Source of the DNA: Agapanthus africanus
Lineage: Eukaryota > Streptophyta > Magnoliopsida > Asparagales > Amaryllidaceae
Reading direction: 5' to 3'
DNA length: 64,000 nt
Assembly (NCBI GenBank): GCA_030015575.1
Contig: JASDDO010000006.1
Span: forward strand, 109,670,045 to 109,734,044
Shown: in pieces, positions 53,912 to 64,000 of the stretch
How positions within the stretch are numbered: the first letter of the stretch is position 1
Layout of the letters: every line of letters starts with the position of its first letter
Position numbers and translations under genes: made by a program
The notes under the pieces: generated by a model
What the model saw: only the letters and a program-made list of their open reading frames with translations
Told to the model about the DNA's origin: nothing
Databases searched by the model: none

Positions 53912-55945
53912 TGTTGGGTTATACAGGCGCCCCGGCCATCAAACCGTGGCCATCGCGGAACAAAGATTTTCAAAAACTGGCGCTAGAATAACCCGGATCG
54001 ACCCATAAGCCCTAGATAACAAAACATGCAAAGGAGTTGGAATGGTTATACCGAATAGATCTGTGTCCTTCGGTCTTCAACCATCATCCCAAGCTCCTAG
54101 GGGCTTCCTTGATCAAAGCTTGATCTCCGGTCTCCCTCCATCGAAGATGATCCACCCGAGAGTCTATGCAACGAGCTCCAACCTCATATCCCTAGCAACT
54201 AGGGCACCTAGATCGCTACTCTAGATACCGTAGATAAAGTAGACAGTGATGAAGGATTAATCTGTCTCAAGACACCCTAGGTTTCTCAACTCATGAGAAG
54301 GTTAGGGTGGAGGAAGAAGAAGATGCCATGAGGATGAGGTGTTGAGAGCAACTCAAGAGAGAGAGAAAGAAAATGAATAATGGCTTGTGTTTTTGTTTGT
54401 TGTGTGAGTGATAAGAAATAACGGAGCCATCACATAAATGTCCATGTCTCCAAAATATCTTAGTCAACAAAAAATATCTCAAGTCAACATACTCTCACAA
54501 CAAACAAAAACCCTAAGCATGCTAGAATAATAACCATGGGTCACTAATTAGCCATGCCACAAAAATGCAATAAACACCTCATCTTACACCTCAATAACCA
54601 TTTAATCTAAAAAGATCTAAACCATGATGAGGTGTAATCTTCTAAAAGTAATCTTGTAATAAATTACAAGAATACCCCTCAACCGTATATATATACCCGC
54701 ATCCGTATTCCGAAGAATACGAATACAAAGAGACGAAAATAATCCAACAAATATAATACTAGGATCCGGTTTAAACCAAAGCCCACTAGTATTATCCGTC
54801 CGAACATCATGCATACATAAGTACACGTATGTGATCGAACTCTGCCGTAAAACCATACGGCATCTACATCGTTTCGCCCGAAGCAGGGAAACCCTCTATG
54901 TGGGACTCTAAACACTCGTCAATACGCTGCCAGTAGGTTTAACCACAAGCACGTCAGCGGCACTAACTGTACGTAACGACTACCCAGGTATTGAGCGAAA
55001 GGGAGGCCGATGAGCAAACTCATCCTGAAACCCCTACCGAGCCTGACAGTGACAATATCCGTACAGTCCGGTCCGTTCGTCTATGAGTATCGCATATCAA
55101 GTCTAGGGGTGGATAAAGTCAGACCCCTAATAACACGATATTTAGTGTCGGTATGAAGCCCATCACCACCTGAGAAACTACCGATCCTAGATCAGTAATT
55201 CTCGACTACCTTGGCTAAGGATTTTTGGTGATGGCCACCCGTGCACAACCGCGACATCAACCCCCGATACCGGGAGAGAAGAATCCCCCGACGATCCGCT
55301 CACTGCCTCCATGTGGATCGGGACCGTACCCAACTAAAACCTGTTTGCACGACTCCTTTGAGCCGTGGTAGGGTAGTAATCAAAGCACGGTGGGAACTCA
55401 TACGAGGCAAATGACGATCTCAGGTCGATAGGCTAACCTGTATACATGTCACCAAGGAACTGCTATCTGACAATAGGTATAATACCAACTAGCATTTTCC
55501 CGGCGAGTCCGTCCGGTGTACACATAACCCAATGAGCACCTGTATACTTTCTTAGGTGAACAAACTGACACCAATGGCTTGTGAGACCGGCCGCCGCCCC
55601 TCGTCGGGGTCTCGATCAGTATACACTAGTCTACCCTGGAGTATCGATGCCCAGTCTCGAAACTCGCACGACTAGGGACATTTAAGGATATTCCTATAAA
55701 CTACCCAGCTCCCACGTATATGATCGCCATCATACTGCTGGCAGTCAAGTAAGAATCCTATGGGCTCTATCAACATGTAATAGTGATCTGTAATACCATC
55801 TAATGCTGCACATGATGATAAAGACAAACCAGATAGCATACTATCATCACGAGTAAAACTGTTCTACCGGTATAGGTCATCCCTCAATCATCATAATCAC
55901 CTGCCTGCGACTATGATAATTGCCTTGAAGGCACTATAGACAACA
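53912..55945 (-). mobile_element. Copia-3B 3' LTR (2,034 bp)
   Basis: On the minus strand it starts TGTTGTCTATAGTGCC (55945) and ends TATAACCCAACA (53912). CAAGTGGGAGAT lies just upstream as the polypurine tract (55946-55957). It aligns with 23967-26031 of Copia-3A. Confidence 0.82.
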
Positions 55946-55957
55946 ATCTCCCACTTG

Positions 55958-58430
55958 CACTTAAGGCTAATTATTGCGGTGTCGCATACTCACAGCCTGT
56001 GTGATACCGAACACCCAACTCTTCTACTAATCAGTCTCGCAAAGCTCGTTTGCGAAACTATTGTGTTCGAGAAATAGCCTCAGTGAGTGGATCCACTCCA
56101 ATGTTTCTTTCTGTATCTCTCTATATCTCAACTTCGCAGAGAAAACTATCTCCCGAAATAAGCAATACATGTCTTAGAATATGTATGGATATCTAATGGG
56201 ACTCAGTTCACAAATGAACTTCAAATCCAACAAACTTCTTAGAATGTATCGTCGACTAAACTTAATTAGTATCCTGCGCCATGCCTTCCTCAATATCCGC
56301 TTGGACCACCTGTCCAACATACTGTCCCTCAAAAGAGGAAAAACTAAAACTCTGACAGTCACTCTATCATCCAGGTCATCTTGGAAGTCTGAAATGATAA
56401 CCGTCTCCTGAAGGAGGCTGCCATTACCATATCCCAAGAACATCCACTTATGTTCTTAACCGATTCCCAATATTTCTCCAGGATTGGATTAATATATATA
56501 TGCGTATTGCAGCTAGTGCAAAAACAACATCTAATGTCGTACCTGACATCACATGATTGACTCAATTGCCTAAGCAAGTGATTTGTCAATCATGCAAATC
56601 TCTCTCCCATTTAGTCTGAAAGACATCCTTTAGAGAGGTTGACTCCATCACCTGCAGGTACACCACCATGCCAGGAGTCAACCATTCTAAAACACCTTTA
56701 GAATAATGTCAAAGTACCCATATTGGGACACTTTCCAAATTTAGATCTAAAACCGCAGATCTTGTAACCAGAAATCCTGATATTATATCCATATCCTATG
56801 CGGAGAAACAACTTTGTGATAACCACGGTATAACCTATCGTAGTATAGTAATTTCACTTCCTATAAAGTGCATGTCATCCAAATACCAGGACATCACCCT
56901 ACTACCTTCTTATCAGATCCATCTCCTATTCTGATGAAATCAAAACCTATCACTGTCACATCAAAAATAGATGATCTATCTCCGCTATAACTGCTTTAGT
57001 CTATAAATAGATATAAGCTACTTGCCTCCATGCTTCCCCCGCTCACACTGACTACAACCACCCTTTGGCAGAGTCATATACACGTGCACTTCTAAAGCTA
57101 GTTTAAAACGACGTTATACTCATCCTCCTGCCAGGTCTTATAGTCTAGAACAGCAGCAATGGCAAGTCTGGGTAAACAAGAACCTCCATGTCACCGTTTT
57201 TTAGAAGACCGAAGTACCTCTCGGGTGCCTGAGGTTAGCCATCATATCTGCGGAGAGGCTAATGGAATGTCAAAACCAGTTGAATCTTTAGTTTCTATTA
57301 AATTTTCAGTAATCGTTTATGGTTCTAGAATCACTTCCAGTTCTACCATACTCCCACTAATATTTTCTGAAAAGAATCCATTTTACTAAAGCTGTGGCGA
57401 GTCAAGAACAATATATCTATTGATCTTCCAGATGGTAGAAAGTTAACCCTCGTAATAGCCCGGGATAACCCACAAACTGTCATTACTGAAACGTGCCTTG
57501 AGTTTGTTCAGAATCTGGTTTTAAGCATAAGCCGGACAACTCCATATACCTTTACATCGTTAAGATACGAACCATTTTATATATAATATAGAAACAGAGG
57601 CACTAATTTAATTGGAACCAGATTCAGATCATGCAGCTGTCTCCAGTGCATGTCAACCAAATGGAAGGAGGCCAATCAGCATTACTCAACTAGGAATGCA
57701 TCCACATATGAGTAACCTGAAAGAGAAGCAAGTCTCAAAAACATTACTATCAACGGAATACCAAACACAAGTATCTACATCTTCGATCACCTTGAAGAAT
57801 CCTGATACTTGCAACATATGGTTCTCTGCTTTTTTCTTATACCTATAACTTCTCAAAACTTGGACCTTGTATTTCAACGAAATACATTTCTAAAACTAGA
57901 GAAGTCACAGGTAAACAAAATATAGTACGAGCACTAACCCCTTTGTCCTAATGGACACTGAACAACATACAATACTTTGTATAAGTCCCCTGAGTTTAAT
58001 AACTCAAACCCTATGCGTCGTAGTTTGAAAACTGTACTATGGTTAAGAAGAATTACACCGTCGTTGAATGCTCCTTACCCAGTCACCAACTGATATAGGT
58101 AAATATCTTAGACATAATTTCAAAAAGTTATATCTCACTTTATAAAATAAACATACAGATATATCAGTTTAAAATTGGTGCATAACTACGGATATTCAAA
58201 ACCAAATATTTGTCGTCCTCCAAAAACCCAGGTGATTTCCTCAAATATCACCAATTACAACGAATTCCGATATAATGAGGATATAATCACCTAATTCCCA
58301 ATATCTTACTCCCACTCATCTGTAATACCATAAAGATGTAAGAATCAAACCTAGTAAATACATACCCTGGAGTAAGAATCTAATTGGGAAATCAGTTTTC
58401 AATTAACAACTCACAGTGAAACTGAAACAT
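55958..58430 (-). mobile_element. Copia-3B pol remnants
   Basis: Faint RNase H-like (56174-56443, with MFLGYGNGSLLQE) and integrase-end traces (near 57400-57600), in the same order as in Copia-3A at 21480-23960. Long blocks match Copia-3A base by base in the opposite orientation. Strongly decayed. Confidence 0.65.
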
Positions 58431-58434
58431 AAAA

Positions 58435-61400
58435 ATGTTTCGAAGGGGTATCCGGGTATTCCTAGTAATGCATCTTCCACTATCCAGATTCATGACTGTA
58501 ACCGTATATTTCCTTGACATCTCTCCAATCCATTTATTTTTCTTTACTTATTACCTTCTGTACACCGTACTTAGGCTAAATGGTTTTCTTCATTCCCTAC
58601 CTTTTGGCACCAGCCTAAGGTTTGGAAGTGTTAGTTGTATGTATGCCCTAAAGGCTATTATTGTACATATGAAGTATATTATAGTGGATGCTTGGACATA
58701 TATAGGGAAGACTTTCTTGCTCGACATGATAGTATGCTATCTGGTTGCACTTTATCTTAACATGTATACTTATTGTCTCGTTGTTACATGTTGATAAAGC
58801 CTTTAGGATGTGTACTTGACTACAAGGATTATGATGCAGATCATACTATTGGGGCCAAGGTAGTCCGTAAGTACATCCTTCAATTGTTCCTAGTCGTGGG
58901 AGTATCGATACGGGGTATCAATATTCCAGAGTAGACTAGCGTATACGTTTCTTGACCCATATGATGGGCAATGGATGATCCCACATCCATTGGTGTTTGA
59001 CATCAAAGATTGTATACGGGTGCTCAGTGGAGACTGGGTACACTGAACAGGACTCGCCGAGAACTCCTAGATGGTATTATACCTCACGTCAGATGGCAGT
59101 TCTCTGGTGATACTGGTACAGGTTAGTATATAGACCCGAGATCGTCATAGAGTCTTGTGTGATTCCCACTGTGCTTTGCTTTCCACCTTTGCACGTTCAA
59201 GAGAACGTGCAAAATGGTAGTTTTTGGGTACAGTCCCGTCACATGGAGACAATGAGCGATAGGAGGGGATTTCGTCTCTCCCGGTTTGGGGGTTGATGTT
59301 GCGCTATGCTCGATTGGCCATAACAAGAAATCCCTGACCAGGGTTGCGGAGATTTACTGGTAAATGTTATCAGTAGTTTCTCAAACCGTTATGAGCCTCA
59401 CATCGGCATGACTTATCAAGCTATTGGGGTCTGACGTATGCCACCCCCAGGCTGGATATGCGACATATCAAACGAAGAGACCGGACTGTACGGTAGTGTT
59501 ACTTATTGGATTCACAGGAGTATGAGCAGACTTGCTTGTTGATCTTCTGATCGCTCAATACTCAGGTAGCCGTTACGTACAGCTAGTACCGCTGACATCT
59601 TGTAGGTGACTGATATGATCATCACCTACTGCCGGCGCATTGACGAGTCTTTAGAGTCCTACACAGAGCTTTCCTGGCTCGGGCGAAACGAAGTAGGAGC
59701 ACATATGTGATATGTGCGGGACCGAGATTAATACGCGAATGTGATACCGTATTCTAATCTCGCGATATGTGGTATCGTTCGGTTGTATGCGATATAGCCA
59801 GGCTATCGAATCAAGTGTTGATTCGGTAAGTTGATGCAAATGATATTAGTCGGTTATATGTGATATAGCCGGATTATTAAATCAAATGTTGATTTAATAA
59901 TTTAATGTATGATTATATATATTTGATATGTTAATTTTACATTAACTAATATTAGCTCACTTAAGCTTTTCTTTTTCTCACTACTATATAAAATATATGT
60001 GATATATATTATTGTGTCATGTTTAATGATACATTGTTCATGGGTGTATGAGACTCACACCATTCCATAGATAATTAAGGGTATTTATTTATTTAAGGTA
60101 ATTCAAAATTAGGTGGAAAAGTCATATGGTTTGAAGATTGGAGAAGCTTGTAGAAACATTGACCAAGTCCACTAATTTTGTTTTATCTTAAGATATTTGT
60201 TAACCCAACCATTATCTTTAGCCATGGTTAAGTCTCGATAAGAGTTATATGAGATATTATCTCACACATGGTTAATATTCTCACTCATTCATTCTCATTC
60301 CATACACATCTTCATCTTCTTCTTCATTCCAATTTTGCTCTCTAGCTTTCTGGAAAGTGAAGAAATATAGTGAGAAAAATTATTCTAAAGTGAGCAAAAA
60401 TCCTACTTCATCAACCTATACTAGATTAGCCATTTAGTTTAGGTTGTGTGCTTAACTAATTCCCAATTAGAGAAGAGGTAGCTTGAGTTGGAGTTTCCTC
60501 GACATAGATCATCTTCGGCTTCGAAGACTTCAATCAATCTTGTTCCTTTCGCCTTGTCAACCTTTACTAAAGTCCGGAAAATCACTACTTGGAGCGAAGG
60601 GACTACTACACGGAGCTTTAGAAGTGAAGGACCGGTCTACAAAGGTTGTATTCCTCATTCACTTAGTGTAATGTTTGATTACATGCTAGCTTACTCCTAA
60701 TCCTCTAGTTAGATCCTTGGTATGGGTTGCATAGCTCTCTAGGTTTTTTAAAATTGCATACTTGATGCCCTATAAATCGTAGTGTGGGTCTATGGAACCC
60801 AGCAGGAAAAAGACTATCCAATAAGCGTAATAGGTGTACCCTCCTAATCTTAGGAGCCCTCGCAACGTGAGAGAACGTAAAGGAAAAGGACAACTTAATA
60901 ATCCTTATTTTATTTCTCCTGAAACAGAAACCATTCTCGAACTGGAACAAGTTCCTTCGAGTTCGTATGTAACTATACGATGGCGTATCCAATAAATGTG
61001 GATCTTCGTAGTGATACGGAATGTTCGGGAGAAATGCAAAGGTGAATTAGGAGTGGCGATGATATACGCGGTTTCGTCGTGAATGATAGCGGTCGCATTT
61101 TACTTTGCTCTCATTCTAATCCGTTTATTTGTCTTTACTCATTACCTTCTGTACACCACACTTAGGCTAATTGGTTTTCTTCCTTCCCCATCCTTCGACA
61201 CCAGCCTAAGGTTTGGAAGAAGACTATCCAATAAGCGTAATAGGTGTACTCTCCTAAATACCAGGAGCTCTTGCAACCTTAGAGAATGTAAAGGGAAAAG
61301 ACAACTGAATAGTCCTATTCAATTTCTCCGGAATCGGAAACCATTCTCGAATCTGAAACAAATTTCTTCGAGTTCGTATGTAACTATTGGATGGTCATAT

Positions 61401-61545
61401 CCAATAAATATGGATCTTCGTAGTGATACAGAATGTTCCGGAGAAATTCAAAGGGTAAAGGTAGGAGCGGCAAAAAATAAATGCGACTCTGACAATCCAA
61501 AAGCCAAAGTGTTTTAAGAAGATTCGGTTAACTTGGTTCATGAGT
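58435..61545 (-). repeat. Two tandem units of the Copia-3 interior, first split by a solo LTR
   Basis: Unit one occupies 58435-58628 plus 60805-61076, and unit two 61077-61500. Shared segments are CACCAGCCTAAGGTTTGGAAG, GACTATCCAATAAGCGTAAT and CGAGTTCGTATGTAACTAT. They correspond to the two units at 20727-21480 in Copia-3A. Some short stretches are open, but no domain is recognisable. Confidence 0.7.
58629..60804 (+). mobile_element. Copia-2-type solo LTR
   Basis: A single LTR (2,176 bp) running from TGTTAGTTGTATGTATGCCC to GGAACCCAGCA, with no interior and no partner. It is flanked by GGAAG (58624-58628) and GGAAA (60805-60809), a target duplication with one mismatch. Removing it restores the Copia-3 unit as seen at 61201-61230. 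Solo LTRs arise by recombination between the two LTRs of one element. Clearly diverged from the Copia-2 LTRs. Confidence 0.82.
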
Positions 61546-61888
61546 TTTATTCTAAGGTCGGGCCATGGTCGCTGCCAAAAAGAGAGAAAAGAAACACTCA
61601 GCGTGCACTCTAACCTAGATCAGAATGGTTAATCACTTTATCTAATCCGGATGACTCCCACTGTTTCCTCAAATTCTCCTCCAAACCCAAAGGAGAATTA
61701 GTCGGGATCATCTAAAATAACCCGAGGAGTAAACCTACTCATCGGTGGGAATCGGGATCCAACTATCATCGCATGATAACCTGATGGAATTCACTCAAGT
61801 TATCACACTCCAGAAGGTATGCGCATGCCTGGCAAGTTTCATTTATGTTTGAAACTCCCGATGTGATTTTTACCCCATGCTCTTATGA

Positions 61889-62086
61889 CCTTGACGAAGG
61901 CTAACAAATCATAAGTCGCATGTCAAGTTCTACCCGTCATTGTCCAGGTTAATTTGAACCCACCCGTACCCACCCTTGACGAAGGCCGACAAGGCTGTAC
62001 AACTGTCCCAAACCAACGCATCTATCTATATAACAGAAAAGGTAACAAATAGCTACCATACACTATGCCTTGACGAAGGCCAACAA
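61889..62086 (-). repeat. Triple stem-loop array in the Copia-3B leader
   Basis: Three copies of CCTTGACGAAGGC-type repeats at 61889-61907, 61974-61992 and 62068-62086. Flanking stems are CTTATGA/TCATAAG for the first, GTAC/GTAC with an internal loop for the second, and CTATG/CATAG for the third. Spacing is 85 and 94 bases, matching the other two leaders. Confidence 0.75.
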
Positions 62087-63654
62087 ACATAGCATGAATA
62101 CTAAGTGCTACCCGTACCCGTCTGAAATGACGGAGGGCTACGAATGGTTTTTGGTGAAAAACCTTTAATGTAATGAACTTGATATCGTTGAAGGAACTGG
62201 ATAGCTTTACAAATATATAGTGGCGAAAACTTTTGCTAAAGAGGTCACTCCCGGTGAAGAGATCTCGGCTCTTTCCTCGTCGAATGAGGTGCAGGATATT
62301 CCTAACTGAATATCTCGATGCAAAGCAAAAAAATAATCGACTATAGTGAAGTTATTATCCTGACGCAAACTTCTGCCCAAGAGGTCACTCCCGGTGAAGG
62401 GATCTCGGCTCTTGCCTCGTCGAATGAGGTGCTGGATATTCCTAACCGAATACCGCTGTGCAAAACAAAAGAAAACGTTTTTGTAACAACAGCTTTTGAA
62501 AATTGTACCAACAACATCAAATAGGTTTATTTTATCCTTTCATTGATCAGAATCAACGAAGTCCCATCAATTAATCACACCAGAAAAGAACGAAAATATA
62601 ATGTACGTATATGTCATCTGCATTCGCCACTGGGTCCCGTCATCACCCGTTGGGTTACTTAAATAACGACAGAGTGGGGGCTGGAATAACGCGGGTGCAA
62701 AACATATACAACATCTACTAGTATATATATAAATATATATATAACAATCGTCCCAGGCATAATATATGCAACATCACAGAATAGCAATAAGCATCACAAA
62801 ACAAACGGATAATCTAGGAGCCCCGGGTTTCCTTTGAGCCGCAAGTGAAACCCGACGTTCCCCTGGTCGTGTGGATAGCCTGTGCAATGAAAACCTAGAC
62901 CCCTATGAGCGCGGCAAGTTACCCGCCAATCCCAGAAGCGAGGCAACCCCAATCAACAACGTGAATGGGCCACCCAGCACTTCACGGAATCCGGTAACTT
63001 CAGCACTTCTCCGTGGGTCAACCTATACCTCGTACGAGTGCGGCGAATAGGCCGCCAATTCTAGAGTGAGGCCCCCTCCGTCTCAACGCCATGAGATGCG
63101 GGTCCGTTGCCCTCTAGAACCCGGCTAACCGTGCACTCTACCGAGGGTTAATTCCAGTACAGAAAAGAAAAGAATATGTACAACGGTGACATAAACCTCA
63201 ACCCGGTCGTACCCCAAACAAATAATATACAAACTGCCAGTGACGGAAGTCCACATGCCGGACGCTCGCCCCGCAATATGAAATGTACAAATAAATCCAA
63301 ACTGTACTACCATTGCACCCAAGCTATCCACCACGACGATCCCGCCACAACCACAGCACAACACAGAACATCAACGTGAATGTCAGGTTCGCAAAACCGT
63401 CTAAAAGAGCATATAGCAGTTACAGGAGTTGTACCGCTCTAATGATATTCACGGTCGCAGATAGTAATGTATGTAATGAAAACTATGACAATAGAATTCC
63501 GCACGCAATTAGCAACTAAACCAATTTCCAAAACCATGAAAAAAACAGTGAGCAAAAGTTCTAAAAACCGATCGTTTAAAGCCAATTCGGAAGTCTGAAT
63601 CAAAACGAAACGTGCCCAAACCTTCGCGGGGAGTTAGAGCACGAAATTAACTTC

Positions 63655-63890
63655 GAATCGGGGGGCCTAGAGGGGGTACCCCACCCAGGAGGACACCACG
63701 AGGTGGCCAGGGGATGAGGCAGACCCGAAACTGCCCAAGGTGGGGCAATTTCGGGTCCCCACTGCGAAGACCACCTTGTGGTGGTCTTGGGGAGTGGGCC
63801 CAGCCGTTCTCCCCCCCCCCCGAGGGTTCCCCAGGGTGCCCATGCACCACACCACGGCTTCTCAGTTTAAACCGTGAGCCCGCGGCGTGT
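63655..63890 (-). other. GC-rich hairpin zone in the Copia-3B leader
   Basis: A strongly GC-rich patch in an AT-rich setting. It holds AAGACCACC/GGTGGTCTT (9-bp stem with a TTGT loop, near 63767-63788) and GACCCGAAA/TTTCGGGTC with a further inner TGCCC/GGGCA stem (near 63722-63758). Open frames across it are side effects of GC content. Confidence 0.65.
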
Positions 63891-64000
63891 GCAAACATCT
63901 CGAACTTTCAGTTTTCGGAACTGTTTTTGTCGGCAGTTTTTGCACGACAAAAACGACGGATTTCTAATGTCGCAATGAGTTAACCAAGGCTTATGGAGTG

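Larger units (their letters stand above)
53912..64000 (-). mobile_element. Copia-3B, decayed Copia element (5' LTR outside the window)
   Basis: A minus-strand element: 3' LTR 53912-55945, pol remnants about 55958-58430, two tandem units in gag position (split by the solo LTR), and a long leader reaching the right edge. The left flank ends TAGAG (53907-53911); its partner would lie beyond the window. The interior is closely parallel to Copia-3A. Broken, with many breaks. Confidence 0.78.
61546..64000 (-). mobile_element. Copia-3B leader (continues past the window)
   Basis: Homologous to the leaders of Copia-1 and Copia-2. In order it holds a pyrimidine tract ending GGCAG before CGACC (AG at 61572-61573), the triple stem-loop array (61889-62086), the GACGGAGGGCTACGA block (near 62133), two direct repeats (62235-62330 and 62374-62467), the GCATTCGCCACTGGGTCCCG block (near 62622) and a GC-rich hairpin zone at about 63655-63890. 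No gene recognised. Confidence 0.72.

Noticed and set aside
63647-63983. Proline- and glycine-rich frames on both strands near the right edge
   Set aside because: They fall in the GC-rich hairpin zone of the Copia-3B leader, where stop codons are rare by composition.

Overview
The window is a stretch of nuclear DNA from a flowering plant, probably a eudicot. It is AT-rich, has several (TA)n microsatellites and foldback MITEs, a plant mobile domain remnant, and layers of nested LTR retrotransposons that account for about nine tenths of the bases. I see no intact host gene, no rRNA or tRNA gene and no CRISPR. Everything was read by eye; divergences and ages are hand counts.

Region 1 (1-20,114) holds two members of one large, essentially non-coding LTR family with LTRs of about 4 kb (LARD-like). 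LARD-1 (+ strand) starts left of the window: 5' LTR 1-4204, short interior, 3' LTR from 5665. LARD-2 (- strand, 7191-17623) sits inside that 3' LTR with a perfect 5-bp target duplication GTATA. The interiors carry an array of GTGCA/TGCAC dyads instead of recognisable gag-pol.

Region 2 (20,115-29,638) is a graveyard: a LARD LTR piece, a decayed Copia element (Copia-3A), two Copia LTR stubs, a LARD interior piece, a plant-mobile-domain (MAIN-like) remnant, an unrecognised minus-strand reading frame and a cluster of GGCGC-type palindromic boxes.

Region 3 (29,639-30,697 and 50,838-51,941) was once one block of foldback MITEs strung between (TA)n and (TG)n microsatellites. A 20.1-kb Copia insertion (Copia-2, 30,698-50,837, minus, TSD ATGAC) split one of these MITEs. 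Copia-2 is itself split by a nearly whole Angela/BARE-like Copia (Copia-1, 37,415-47,152, minus, TSD CATCT). The LTR differences (about 1% for Copia-2, about 0.4% for Copia-1) agree with the nesting order.

Region 4 (51,942-64,000) holds a short unrecognised reading frame, then a Copia-2-type LTR fragment into which Copia-3B (minus, 53,912 to beyond the right edge) inserted. A Copia-2-type solo LTR (58,629-60,804) later landed in Copia-3B.

The most promising new signals are RNA- or DNA-structural. The long 5' leaders of three Copia elements share a triple stem-loop array whose loops are homogenised within each element. The same leaders share a GC-rich hairpin zone after the primer site and a splice-acceptor-like tract just before gag. 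The LARD LTRs carry palindromes with compensatory changes between copies. The MITEs are beaded on TA microsatellites. Copia-2 has young LTRs around a decayed interior, which suggests it was moved in trans.
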